DNA of 64,000 bases from Bolinopsis microptera (GCF_026151205.1 NC_087083.1:6240460-6304459); one strand, 5' to 3'; positions 49,136 to 59,609 are shown, numbered from the stretch's first letter. The notes: generated by a model not told the origin, from the sequence alone. A program made the numbers and translations.

Positions 49136-49850
49136 AATATTCAATAATATTACTATTATTAATATTCACAGTCCTTTCAAATTCAACAGATTTTGAATTC
49201 GAGAACTGATTCTCCATTATATTTAAGTCTGTATAATATCATTTTCAGTGATTAACTTTCGAGTACTCTGCATTTATAAAAAGATACAAAAAGGACTGTG
49301 AATGGCACTACATTTTTCAAGAATTTCTATTTTCTAGAATTTCAACCCCCTAGATTTTCCTACGCTTTCTGGATTACGACTTTATTTGTTGTTTCACTTA
49401 ATAGTAATACGAATATGTGGTATAATTTGTAACTGTAGTGTGATTGTTAAGAAGATTATATTCGTACGCATTGTCATATTTTGTCAGATCAAGAGTTTCA
49501 ATTTTTTCCCGATCCATGACTCGTGCCGAAGGCACAAAAGAGTCAAGGACAAGGGTTAGCGAACGAGGTTTTTTTTTGTATATGGTAGCTTTGCGACCGT
49601 ACCTGCGAGCGTGCGCGCGACCGTACCTGCCTGCACACACTGTAATCGCCCACGTGACTGCCTGCGCAAAGTTATTTTGCGGAATAATTCGAATTAAATA
49701 ATTGTTGGCGCGCGGCGCTGAACTGACCAAGTACATGGTTAATTTCACCATGTACATATCCCACTAGGCACTAATTGATAGCATACTATTATTATTTTGA
49801 GTTACTTATACTATTTTGCACAGATCCGTGTCGGGTGTCAGGTTGCATAA
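49136..49850. other. Intergenic region without a recognised gene
   Basis: Open frames on both strands at 49398-49757 overlap each other and show no family signature. The segment with GCGTGCGCGCGACCG near 49607 is locally GC-rich. Confidence 0.4.
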
Positions 49851-50215
49851 ACAATAAGCATATGGTTTTTAAAAATATACACGATTTTCAAATTAAATAT
49901 GGAATTATATTAACTTGGTGGCGCTCGGCCTGTCACTTCGCCATATCTGCATACTTATAAACAGTAAAAACTGGGGTCCCCAGGTTGTATAGAATATGAT
50001 AAATTACGCCATCACAGATCGGGAAATTGAGCGGCCATGCACAAAAAAAAGCGGCCGCATTTCTTGTTAATCAAGAGTTTTCAATAATTAATTAATTTTT
50101 ATAACACATGTAATTGTAAACAATAAACATTCTGGTTAAATTAATTTTTGACTTCACAGTAATAGAACTAAAATCATCTGTTATAAAACAAGAAATGCGG
50201 CCACTTTTCTTTTGT
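49850..50215. repeat. Dispersed repeat plus small inverted-repeat element
   Basis: About 49850-50035 is the inverted counterpart of about 59780-60000 (AAATATACACGATTTT, GATAAATTACGCCAT, GGGAAATTGAGCGGCCAT). Next to it, GCGGCCGCATTTCTTGTT (50050) and its complement AACAAGAAATGCGGCCAC (50189) bound a 160-bp inverted-repeat unit that stops just before the eIF2-alpha copy. Confidence 0.65.
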
Positions 50216-51059
50216 GGATGGGCGCCACTATAGCTTCAGAGGTGGACGAGGTTGTCATGGTAAATGTTGTTCAGATCGCTGAGATGGGCGCCTATGTCAA
50301 ACTACTTGAATACGATGGACAGAAAGGTATGATCCTCATGTCTGAGTTCTCGAGAAAGTGTATCAGGTCTATAAACAAGTTGGTGAGAGTGGAAAGGAAC
50401 GAGTGTGTCCTGGTGACCAGAGTGGACCAAGATAAGGGGTATATTGATCTCTCCAAGAGACGAGTCGTACAGGAGGATATTAAGAGGTGCGAAGAAAAGT
50501 ACTCTAAAGCTAAAACAGTTAACCAGATCTTGAGACATGTTGGGGAGCTGCTAGATTATGAGGATGATAAAATGTTAGAGGAGCTGTACAAGAGGACCGC
50601 GTGGTGCTTTGACAAGAAATACCCCACAAGTGGAAGATCACACGAGATGTTCAAAGAAGCCGCTCAAAAACCTGAGGTCCTCGATGAGCTGGATATTGAT
50701 TTGATTTGAAACTTTTACAAAATAGCAAATATACAAATGTACAGCAAATCGAACAAACATATAAAATGGGCCGAAATGTATAAATGCTATAAAGCGTGGG
50801 TCAGTGAAACAAGTACAGAGGACAACTTTTAAAACACGAGTAACAAAATTATGAAATATGAAGTGTGAAACAAATTATGAAATATGAAGTGTGAAACAAA
50901 TTATGAAATATGAAGTATGAAACAATCAAGAAATAGCTCGTATATAAATTTTAAAATTGTCTCTCAAATACAGATAACGTCCGAAAACTATTAAGATACA
51001 CAATACTCATTCAAATACTGATCAGTGTCTGAGAGACATGAATTGCTTCATGGTGGTTT

Positions 51060-51816
51060 CTTAACACGGCTACAGACTTTCCCGTACCGGATATAGTGGT
51101 CGAGATGAGTCTGTTCAGCCCTCTTCTTCTTCAGGTAGGTAACCAGATGTTTCCTCGTTGCTCGTTCTTCGCTAGATCTATCTGGAGTCTGGACAGATCC
51201 ATACATTTTTGTGGGTCTCAACTAGCCTCAGTCTCCCTGTTTTCATCAGAATCTGTTGAGCCGCTGTTGAGCTTGGGACAGTGATCTTTACTGGTCGGAT
51301 AGTCGTACTACCTGGCCTCTTCCTGCCGACTCTAGTCGCTTCGAAGTGAGGTTTCTCCCCAATCTCCTCCAGAACTGCGGTTACTAGCGCTGGAAGCTGT
51401 TCTCCCTCTTCTTCTTTCAACCCAAACACAATCAGGTTCTTGCTCCTGTCCTCCTCTGCAGCCACACTCTTCATCACCTTCTTCAGGATGTTACTGTTGC
51501 AGACCGTACCAATTGCACTGTTCTGTTGTACAGCTGCACTGTAGCTCTTAATCCCTGACTCCACCGTTGTTTGCACTGTCTCCTTAACCGACGTCTTAAA
51601 CAACTGTAGTTCTTTGTCCTTCTGCACAAGCAGCTGGCCCTGCAGCCTGATCAACGTATCCTTGTCTTCTAACGCTTCCGTCTTCAAGAAATATATGATC
51701 TCCTCCATTTTAGCCATCTGGCATTCATGCCGTTGAACGAGGTCTATTGCTCCCACAAGCCGAAGTGCCAGATGCTTTTTATAGACAGTTGGAGCCATAA
51801 ATATTTCTCTGTCCAT
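51060..51816 (-). pseudogene. LINE B ORF1 protein (coiled coil plus RRM-like domain), inverted
   Basis: The minus-strand ORF from ATG at 51816 has a coiled-coil-like KMEEIIYFLKTEALEDKDTL region, then the RNA-binding part SKNLIVFGLKEEEGEQLPAL, LEEIGEKPHFEATRVGRKR and VETHKNVWICPDSR, then stop. One frame to the side it continues SSEERATRKHLVTYLKKKRA down to about 51060, the usual C-terminus of L2/CR1-type ORF1 proteins. Thus a single frame shift separates the last 40 residues. Confidence 0.7.
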
Positions 51817-54621
51817 ATCTCCACTATTGTTGCATGGAGATCACTTAGTAACAGAGTGGCTTTCATTGATATAAGACTCACAGAACCCAACGGATCTCAT
51901 CGTATGATCAGGATCGTTAACGTATACGGACCAACCAAGAAGATTGTCGATGATGACATCAGTAAGGTCACAGGTAACTCCCCATTGTTACAATCATATT
52001 TCAATGATCTGAAAACTGCTATCAATATCCTAGCTCGATACGATTTGTTTGTTGCTGGAGATTTTAACGCCCGACTTGGGAGATGCAGTAGGAAAGAGTA
52101 TGATGCTGGCCTTAATAATCATATTGGTCAGTTCGGTAATGGTCTGAGAAACAGGAACGGTGAGTTTCTACTGGACTTTATTGTTGATAATGGCCTGTTT
52201 GCGTGCAATACTGCGTTCCAACACAGAGCGAAGTATATTACCACCTGGAAGGCTAGATGTGTTCTCAAGGGCAGACCCAAGGGTTCAAAAGACACTGTGA
52301 ACTATTTTAAACAAATTGATTATATTTTATGTCGTACTAACTTTAAAGTCTGTTTAACAGACTCCCGCTCTTTTTGCGGTGATTTTGTGAAATCTGACCA
52401 TAAACCTGTGGTCGCACGTTTTAAACTTGGTTGTGAATACATTGTACATAAGCGGCCCAGGTCTGACAAAATAAGGTTTGATGTCAATCGCCTTAATGAT
52501 TCTGATATTAAGTCTAAATTTTTTGATTCTTTTAAAAGTAATATTGATTGTAGAGTTTTAACTAATAATGCTATTTCTGAAAATTCTGATATTTTTGGTA
52601 TATTGAGTAAATGTGCCGTCCAGGTGGTTGGTAAAGTGCCCCCGGGGAAGCCTCATCAGTACAGCGACGATCCAACTGTCGTTAAACTTTCAGCAGAGAG
52701 AAAGTCCCTTCAGCAAGAATGTAGCCTCACAGGGATAAGTGACAGGAGTGACCTCAGAAAAAGAATCAACCATCTCAAACGTACCATCAAAAAGAGGTTG
52801 AAATCTATCAACGAGGCCACTGCTAACGCCCTAGTAGATGTCATCAACAACACCGACAGCTGCAGAAGCATGTTTGAAGCGAATAGAACTTTGGCCCAGT
52901 GTAGGATGAAGAAAGATGGAGTGACTGTCCACGATGCAGACGGCAACACCTTAGGATCTGACTCATTAAAAGCAGAAGCTATTAAAGAATACTTTAATAA
53001 TGAGTTCAATGACAAAGATGAACCCCACCTCCCAGCATTCATAGACCCTCCTGGAAGCCTCCTCTGTCTCATAACACCTGAAGAAGTTGGCCGTGCTGTT
53101 ATGAAGCTGAAATCCGGTAGAGCGTGTGGCCCTGACGGTATACCTAATGAGCTAATGAAAGCTGCTGGATATCCCCTCCACTATGAGTTGGCTAGGATCT
53201 ACAATCTCTCCTTTGAGACCAACACATACATCCCAGCTATTGGAGAAGGTATCCTGACACCCCTTCAGAAGCCAGGAAAACCCCGAGGTCCGGTAAAGTC
53301 TATCCGGCCCCTCACATTGCTAAATGGAACTCGAAAAGTCCTATCCCTCGTAGCCTTGAACAGAATCAATTACCACGTTGATATGTACACTGGACCTTGG
53401 CAGGCGGCATACAAGCAGGGTCGCAGTTGTGCTGACCTGGTTTGGTCTCAGAGAATGTTGACATCAGTGGTTACCAGGCGTGAGTTTGAATATAGTAAAA
53501 TCAACATTGACATGACCGCTGCGTTTAATACCATCCGCAGACAGACCATCATCAACCTCCTCATTGATGCAGGATGCTCTAGAGATGACATTCGCCTGGT
53601 TCAGTACCTCCTCTCAAATACAAAGCTCAAGGTGACGGTCAACAGAGCTGAGTCTGGTGAATTCGTGATTAATATTGGAGCTTATCAGGGAGACAGTCTG
53701 GCAGGTAAAGTATTTACATTGACCCTTGCCGGTGCCCTGAATCACATCAGAGCCGTGATCAGTGTCACAATTCCTAGACCAAACCCCCCAGTCTCTGATA
53801 GAGGCCTCCCGTTAGAGTCCGCCTATGCTGACGATGCTGAGCTTCTGAGTGAAGATGGTCAGAGCCTGGTGAAGATACTAGAGATTGCCAGTGACATACT
53901 AAAGGACTGGAGCCTCTTTGTTAACGAATCAAAGACGGTGTTTACAAGAGTGTATTTGGCAGAGAAAGATGCTTTGGATGCCCATGGCAATAAAATCAGA
54001 GGAAATGAAGAGTGGCGAGAGTCAGTGCTATTAGGATCAAAGCTCTGTTCAGAAAGAGATATTGCCAACAGACGCAACAAAGCCAATGTTGCCTTCTACA
54101 CCTACAAGAAAGTCTGGTTGAATAGTTCTGTTCAGATCAGTGAGAGTAGAAAGCTGAAGTTGTACGAAGCTCTTGTCACTTCAGTGTTGTTGTATAACTG
54201 TAGCAGCTGGGCTGCTCCTGAAACCGTAATGGCATCTGTCGACGTTCTTCAAAGGAAGCATCTGAGACAGATAATCAACACCTATTGGCCTACGGTTATC
54301 AGTAACGAGAACTTATATAAGAGATGTAATGTCAGTCCCCTTACTGAAAGGATCAAGAAAGCACGATGGAAGATGCTTGGGCACGTTCTCAGAAGCGGTG
54401 ATGACACTCCCGCTTTCTTATCTTTTAGATTTGCATGTTTAGGATGTGTTGACTACAAAGGGAGGAGGGGCAGACCTCGTTCAAATTTATTTGATTTATT
54501 ATTAAAAGACATTATGACGAAGAATATTATTGTGATTGTAAATAAAAGATTTAGTTTAAGTAATTTCAATGATTTAGTGTACAAAGCTCATGATAGACGC
54601 TTATGGAGAAGCTATGGGTGA
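51727..54621 (+). CDS. LINE B endonuclease/reverse transcriptase, 5'-truncated but open
   Basis: An open frame of 964 codons; true LINE sequence starts near 51810. Endonuclease motifs are VNVYGPT, FVAGDFNARLG (near residue 115) and SDHKPVVARF (near 225). Reverse transcriptase motifs are GRACGPDGIPNEL, SIRPLTLLNGTRKVLS, NIDMTAAFNTIRR, GAYQGDSLAG and ESAYADDAELL (near residue 700). The C-terminus has KKARWKMLGHVLR, a frequent tail motif of L2-like LINEs. The N-terminal portion of the endonuclease is lost at the inversion point. It is clearly another clade than LINE A and LINE C. Confidence 0.85.
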   Translation: MPLNEVYCSHKPKCQMLFIDSWSHKYFSVHISTIVAWRSLSNRVAFIDIRLTEPNGSHRMIRIVNVYGPTKKIVDDDISKVTGNSPLLQSYFNDLKTAINILARYDLFVAGDFNARLGRCSRKEYDAGLNNHIGQFGNGLRNRNGEFLLDFIVDNGLFACNTAFQHRAKYITTWKARCVLKGRPKGSKDTVNYFKQIDYILCRTNFKVCLTDSRSFCGDFVKSDHKPVVARFKLGCEYIVHKRPRSDKIRFDVNRLNDSDIKSKFFDSFKSNIDCRVLTNNAISENSDIFGILSKCAVQVVGKVPPGKPHQYSDDPTVVKLSAERKSLQQECSLTGISDRSDLRKRINHLKRTIKKRLKSINEATANALVDVINNTDSCRSMFEANRTLAQCRMKKDGVTVHDADGNTLGSDSLKAEAIKEYFNNEFNDKDEPHLPAFIDPPGSLLCLITPEEVGRAVMKLKSGRACGPDGIPNELMKAAGYPLHYELARIYNLSFETNTYIPAIGEGILTPLQKPGKPRGPVKSIRPLTLLNGTRKVLSLVALNRINYHVDMYTGPWQAAYKQGRSCADLVWSQRMLTSVVTRREFEYSKINIDMTAAFNTIRRQTIINLLIDAGCSRDDIRLVQYLLSNTKLKVTVNRAESGEFVINIGAYQGDSLAGKVFTLTLAGALNHIRAVISVTIPRPNPPVSDRGLPLESAYADDAELLSEDGQSLVKILEIASDILKDWSLFVNESKTVFTRVYLAEKDALDAHGNKIRGNEEWRESVLLGSKLCSERDIANRRNKANVAFYTYKKVWLNSSVQISESRKLKLYEALVTSVLLYNCSSWAAPETVMASVDVLQRKHLRQIINTYWPTVISNENLYKRCNVSPLTERIKKARWKMLGHVLRSGDDTPAFLSFRFACLGCVDYKGRRGRPRSNLFDLLLKDIMTKNIIVIVNKRFSLSNFNDLVYKAHDRRLWRSYG

Positions 54622-54663
54622 GTCGAGACTACTCGGCCACTCGATTTTATGATTTATTTCCTA

Positions 54664-54849
54664 TTATCTTGTGTTTGCTGTATATAGTTGATTAATAATA
54701 TCTCCACAAATATCTCTGTCGTCTATTTTCAGTTCTTTTCCCAGCGTAATGAACCACTTAGTAACACTGTCCTTCAATTTTGTCTGTTCATCATACTCGA
54801 ATCCTTGAATTTGGTCCAGAGATTGGGTCACCTTACGATCATCCTCCAT
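54664..54849 (-). CDS. Small ORF, possibly a first exon or gene fragment
   Basis: From ATG at 54849, a 61-residue peptide starts MEDDRKVTQSLDQIQGFEYD and goes on TKLKDSVTKWFITLGKELKI, then DICGDIINQL. The composition is gene-like (helical, charged), with weak resemblance to the PWI-like N-terminus of CCDC43-type proteins. It sits between the 3' end of LINE B and part 2 of the eIF2-alpha copy. No donor or downstream exon was found, so it may be a captured fragment. Confidence 0.3.
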   Translation of the reverse strand: MEDDRKVTQSLDQIQGFEYDEQTKLKDSVTKWFITLGKELKIDDRDICGDIINQLYTANTR

Positions 54850-55721
54850 AGTGTACTTGTATAGGAATGTACAAGTACACACGCAAAGGCTAACTACGCG
54901 GTAGCAGCAAACTGAACTTATCGCAATTTACAAAAGATAAGAGAGCTCGATAATTGCAACGTAAGCTACACTGACTACACACCAAAGAGGTTCTTTTGAA
55001 AAACATCAAGAGGAGACTCACGTCTCACTCCGCAAGCAGTCAAAGTAAGAGCTGACGTAGAGGTGCTATGTTACGCGTACGAAGGTATTGATGCAGTGAA
55101 AGCAGCTCTCAGAGTAGGTTTAGAACTAGCTACAGAAGAAGTCCCCTTGAAAATTAACCTTATTGCTCCACCCATTTACGTCATCTCTGTAACGTTATTC
55201 AACGAAGAGAAAGGAGTGGAGGCAGTAAGAGCGTCTATGGCTGCCATCAAGAACTCAATAGAGGCTTCCAAAGGTACAGCTTCAACGTGAAGCTCGATCC
55301 TAAGGTAGTAACAGAAAGAGAGGATCAGAAACTGCAGGAGGAAATGGAACAGAGGGAGAGGAACATGATGGAGAAAGATGGAGATGAAGACAGTGAAGAT
55401 GAGGAAAGTGATGATGACGAGGAGGAGGAGAGTGACGAGAATGAAGTCTAATTTTGTGTTGAAACTTCTCCTCTGTTTCTTTTAATTTTTGAATTGTTTG
55501 GGTATCTTATGTTCGACATGTGCCATGTACATGATATTCGTGTATCATTCTGATATTCTGTTTCCCATCTACGACTCAAATTCTCGTCTCATTAAATATC
55601 TAGTACGACATATCATCTCGTCACCCAAAATAACAATATTTTCAAAAGTACGTGCTGTAAATATTTGCTCATGTTCACGATCAAAATAGCTAACCCGAAC
55701 ATTTCCATGATATAGCCAGTG

Positions 55722-55836
55722 CACTCAAGCGGTGCAAAATGACCTGCAGTCTAAGAATCTAGAAGAAATCCCAGAGGATGAAAATGAACTGATAGCCTCG
55801 TCCAGTAACTCAGTAGCTGCTACTAAACCCTGGTAA
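55722..55836 (+). CDS. Possible terminal exon of an unknown gene
   Basis: After an AG (GATATAGCCAG) an open frame reads TQAVQNDLQSKNLEEIPEDE, NELIASSSNSVAATKPW and stop, 31 bp before the ATG of the KH gene. The codon content looks protein-like but I recognise no family. Confidence 0.25.
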
Positions 55837-55867
55837 CTGGTAACCCCGGTAACTCTGGTAACTGGTA

Positions 55868-58800
55868 ATGAAAACTAACGTGGTAGTAGCAGGCTCTGTG
55901 ACAGTACTGGTTCTGGTCCCACTTGCTCTGCTCTGGTACCGTGGGAGGAGACAGGGGACAGGAGGGAGGAGGGATCGTATGGATGAGAGGCAACATGTCA
56001 AGAAGAACAAAGAGAAGATAGTTAAAACCACTACTATCGACAAGGAGGATGTTAGGTCAGTTTATTAGCGCGTTTATTACTTTACAGTGCATTTATTTCT
56101 TGTAAAACAGAATTCAAGGGAATTTATAACAGTAACCCTGGCAATATTATTTATTTATTTATTTAAGGCTAAAATTGTTTTCGCAATTGCTAGGTTTGCA
56201 CGTTCTTACCCCTGCTACCTCCTGTTCATTGCATTCATTCATTCAATTGGCTTGTTTATCGTGTATTATGTAGTTTTGCTTGTGTATCAATTAACTGATA
56301 CGTATTCAGGTTTGTGATAGGTAAGAGAGGCTGTGTTATTAAAGACATTGAGAGTCGATGCGGAGTCAAGATCTCCTTCCCAGAAGACAGTAACCCTGGT
56401 AACAGTAACCCTGGTAACTGTAACCCTGGTAACAGTAACCCTGGTAACTGTAACCCTGGTAAAACGTCTCAGATAGTTGAAGTTAAGGGAGACTGTAACG
56501 ATGATATAACAGAGGCAATAGTAAGTTATTACCAATTATAAATACTTTGCCCAACATTACGCTTTATTACACGTCTTATATGTATCGTTGTTGTGTTCAA
56601 GACTTTTGATCTTTTCCGACCAGACGATGTTTCTTTCTGGAGTCTGGTGAAGACTTTAGAGAAGGAGAGCAGTAGATGGAACTTAACATGGTTCACTGAT
56701 GCATCAAGTCTTTATTATGCACTTTCTATTAGAGCTTATAAATATCAATTTGACATAAAGAAATATATTTTATGTGAGGTAGACTTACATAAGTTCTTAC
56801 ATTGTATATAATATTACATAGCTTAAATAGTAATCTGCACAGTAACTTCGATAGCTTAGTTAAATCGTGAGTTAATTATTGTAAAAAGCCACCATTTGCC
56901 GAAACACCCGCCAATTCTGTTTCATTGTTATGTGTTCTTTGCTATACAGTTGTTTAGAATCGTGACGTTGCTTTGAAACTAGCTATTTATAAACACTTGC
57001 ACTCTGTTTATAAACACTTTTTATAAATACTGGCTGTCTATAAAGACAACTGGTATCTAGAAGTCCAGTGAGTGTAATTTTTAGACAATCGACTTTAAAG
57101 ATTCAATTAACTAAGCCAGCTAATTAATATTACGTATAATATTAACAGATATTATTATATTTCTAAATGTTTTTTTCTTCGTTTTCGATCGATCATATGG
57201 ATGTTCATAATATTTTTTATTACCTGAATGTTAATTTCAGGATATGGTCCAGGAGGCGTGCCAGCTAAAACCCAAGATACTAACAGAAAACATAGAAATC
57301 AGAGCTGAGTACTGCGGTAAGATAATAGGAAAAGGAGGAGAGAATTTGAAGGACATCAGGGAACACAGTGGCACAAGGATACTAATTAGTAAGGGAAAAC
57401 GAGGAGATACGACTCTGCTCAATTGAAGGTAAATAAAACCATCATAAAAAATGGTAAGTAATAATAACACTCAAAACACATTTAAGTTATCACAAGCTTT
57501 CAAACTCTTCTTGAAACATATTTAATCGAATTAAATTTCTCAAAAACTATATATAGTAGTAACAGTGTACCCTGTAAAAGATGTAATGTCCGATATAAAA
57601 AACGTCCTGCAAGAAGATAAAATCAAAAAATGTTGGCACTAGAAAATTTATCTAGATCAAATTAGCAATATTTTTCATCAAGTTCAGTCTGGTACTAGTG
57701 TCTTAACATTACTACTGTCTGCTTCCCTTATCACATGGGGCCTGGTAAGTCTAGTTAGGGGTATTGTCTTCTCCTTGACGCCTAAAGAAAGCTACAAAAT
57801 AGTTCCTAAAGTCATATCTTATCCGCTCATTTCTGGAGACTATGATAAGAGGAGACACAACAGCATTAAGAAGAGGAAGCAGAGTTTGGAGAGCTCCGAA
57901 CATGCTGTAGACCCAGTCTGCAGGTTCAGTGCAGGTTGTCATGAGGACTTGAATCATGATAGAAGAAATGGAGAGTGGAGTGTTACAGAGGAATGTTAAG
58001 ACTGCTAGCTGGAAAACTGTGGTGTTAATGTGACCCCAGTCTATTATAACAGTCTCCGTGTCTTCTCTAGCTCTGGCACGCTGCCAGCCTGTTATCACCT
58101 GTACTACCATACTAACCAAGATAGACAGGACAGGAATCAGGTACTGCACAGTCAGCAGCGTGCACTCTATACCTGCACTAGGCTCCGTTTTAAACCCAGT
58201 AGAGGTCCATACAGACCAGGAGATGGTCTGGCCGGGGAACGTGGCTACTGATGCTAGAGAAACTAGCATGAACCAGAAGGAGATGAGGTCGCTGAAGGTC
58301 TTTGTGGTGGTTAAGTAAGCTAGGATGTAGATATCGTATGCTGTCAGGGACAGAAGCAGCAGGATGTAGGTTGTGGAAACTATCTGCATGATAGAGACTT
58401 GGGGCCGATAGAAGGGGTTGTAGATAGTGATGCTCCTCAAGACTGCAAGGAGAGTGTTGAAGTAGATGGAGCAGGAGTAGGCGAGTATACCCACTACTCT
58501 ATACCCGATATAACACCACCACATCACACCGTCATACCTCTGTGAGTCACTACTCCAGAGTAAGGACCCTCCTGCAAACACAATGTTCCCAGCAGCTGTC
58601 AGGATATCACAGATGGAGATCAGCACAAAGATAAGGAAGGTTAGTCGGGACCTGTTTTTGTAGTAGTGAGCTATCACCAGACTGTTGAACAGTATTATCA
58701 GGGCACTTAAAGCTAGGTTCAGGGGAGCAATATTCTTGTAGGCCAGCAAGAAATACTTTCTAGCGTCCGGAATTTCTGTGGGTCCTGGGAATGTCTCTTT

Positions 58801-59609
58801 AACTGACATGTTAGATATGGTAACCAGGGTTACGGTCACCAAGGTTACAGTTACCAAGGTTACAAAGTAACAATTACCAGGGTTACAGGGTAAGATATTG
58901 TCTCTGCGAGGAAGGATCTAGAAAATTAGTGGGTGCAACTGAATGAAATCTCGACAACTAGAATAATGATTTATCTCTAGACCAAGCAGAGGAGTTCTAT
59001 TAAAATTTTTAACCATTACTCAAAATCAGAATTGCAGACCCTTTTGACCTCTTAATTCCTATGTTGTCATTATTTTGGCAAATTTTCAGAAAGGAGCAGT
59101 TCACTCTTCACGCCCGCCTTGCCTTCTAAGCGCCTTAAATGTGCCAAGAAATGTTCTTCCTTAATGCCTATAATAAATTAAGTAGATTTCTGATACTCAA
59201 AACAGTTTTTTGTAAGTGGATCCAGATAAGTTATGTAATACAATTTTATCATCTGAAGAGCAATCCATTTAATTAATATTGCAGAACCAGAAATTGAGAA
59301 GGAAAGATATAATAGTTTTGTGAATCTCACTAACTGTTTTCAGGTACAAAAGAGGAGATAGAAGTAGCTAAACAGCTGATAGATAGCAACATACTAACTG
59401 AGATAGAGATAAGAAGAAAGAGAGAGCATAGACAGGTAATTAAGGTTAATGCTCGGTGCGTGTACTACAGGTCGCTCCTGAATAAAGCATGAAATAACCA
59501 TAACACCACTATAAGTACACTTAGAGATTAATAGAATAATAATGTAATTGTAATTATTGAATTTCAGGAAGTGAAGAATTACCTGTCCGGCACTGTAAAC
59601 GCTCTATAG
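55868..59609 (+). CDS. TDRKH: TDRKH-like protein: TM anchor plus two KH domains
   Basis: Exons: 55868-56055, 56310-56520, 57241 to 57388 or 57428, 59344-59435, 59568-59609. Exon 1 encodes a single N-terminal TM helix (VVVAGSVTVLVLVPLALLWY) and a basic stretch. Exon 2 is KH1 (RFVIGKRGCVIKDIESRCGV, GxxG loop GKRG). Exon 3 is KH2 (GKIIGKGGENLKDIREHSGT). Exon 4 is the KH2 end (TKEEIEVAKQLI). Mitochondrial-outer-membrane TDRKH/Papi of the piRNA pathway has this order followed by a Tudor domain. Here a stop comes 14 codons into exon 5 and no Tudor exon was seen. Exon 3 has two donors: GTAAGG at 57389 keeps frame but drops a KH strand. GTAAAT at 57429 keeps the strand (NEEIRLCSIEG in another frame) but needs a one-base shift. 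Confidence 0.65.
56385..56465. repeat. In-frame minisatellite inside KH1
   Basis: Five units of AGTAACCCTGGTAAC or CTGTAACCCTGGTAA, 15 bp each, encode (SNPGN/CNPGN)n in the variable loop of KH1. Related GGTAACC-type repeats lie at 55830-55866 and at 58815-58890, the latter at the 5' end of the nested receptor ORF. Confidence 0.85.
56521..57240. other. KH-gene intron 2
   Basis: AT-rich intron DNA with good donor (GTAAGT) and acceptor (TTTCAG). The ORF at 56593-56811 has some protein-like segments (DLFRPDDVSFWSLVKTLEKE) but no family was recognised. Confidence 0.5.
57751..58857 (-). CDS. Rhodopsin-like GPCR, intronless, nested antisense in the KH-gene intron
   Basis: A 368-residue ORF with seven hydrophobic segments. 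TM1 is NLALSALIILFNSLVIAHYY, TM2 FLIFVLISICDILTAAGNIV, and TM3 ends FNTLLAVLRSITIYNPFYRP, where LRS replaces the usual DRY. TM7 has LLNAVVSPLIIV, the NPxxY position being altered. The C-terminal tail is short and basic. The first 16 residues (MVTVTLVTVT...) come from a GGTTACC minisatellite, so Met17 (MSVKETF, at 58809) is the more likely start; NMS there is a glycosylation site. It lies wholly within the intron 57429-59343 of the KH gene, on the opposite strand. Ligand unknown. Confidence 0.75.
   Translation of the reverse strand: MVTVTLVTVTLVTISNMSVKETFPGPTEIPDARKYFLLAYKNIAPLNLALSALIILFNSLVIAHYYKNRSRLTFLIFVLISICDILTAAGNIVFAGGSLLWSSDSQRYDGVMWWCYIGYRVVGILAYSCSIYFNTLLAVLRSITIYNPFYRPQVSIMQIVSTTYILLLLSLTAYDIYILAYLTTTKTFSDLISFWFMLVSLASVATFPGQTISWSVWTSTGFKTEPSAGIECTLLTVQYLIPVLSILVSMVVQVITGWQRARAREDTETVIIDWGHINTTVFQLAVLTFLCNTPLSISSIMIQVLMTTCTEPADWVYSMFGALQTLLPLLNAVVSPLIIVSRNERIRYDFRNYFVAFFRRQGEDNTPN

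Larger units (their letters stand above)
51040..54650 (+). mobile_element. LINE B with a 5' inversion, inside the eIF2-alpha copy
   Basis: The 3' main part (from about 51800) is in plus orientation and carries the endonuclease/reverse transcriptase. The 5' piece (about 51040-51800) is in minus orientation and carries ORF1. The two meet head to head, the classic outcome of twin priming during LINE insertion. The start of the endonuclease domain is missing at the junction. No clear target duplication was found because the flanks have also diverged. Confidence 0.75.
50239..55451 (+). pseudogene. EIF2S1: eIF2-alpha (translation initiation factor 2 subunit 1) copy, split and frame-broken
   Basis: Part 1 (50239-50700) reads from [20 protein letters not shown] through [48 protein letters not shown] and [11 protein letters not shown] to LDELDID. 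Part 2 (54976-55451) resumes exactly at EVLLKNIKRRLT and PQAVKVRADVEVLCYAYEGI, and ends in the acidic tail ESDENEV. Together they cover the S1 domain, helical domain and C-terminal domain but lack the first about 15 residues. Each part is intronless. There is one frame shift near 55025 (after RRLT), another near 55272 (before FNVKLDPKVV), and a 4.3-kb insertion containing LINE B. The Ser51 region is diverged ([12 protein letters not shown], where human has LSELSRRRIRSI; the Ser51 position of human is kept only by analogy). A decayed retrocopy is the simplest reading. Confidence 0.75.

Noticed and set aside
49398-49757. 119-residue minus-strand ORF as a gene
   Set aside because: It overlaps an opposite-strand ORF, has low-complexity Tyr/Thr ends and no recognisable family.
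55868-59609. Vigilin (HDLBP)
   Set aside because: Only two KH domains and an N-terminal TM helix; vigilin has many KH domains and no TM segment.
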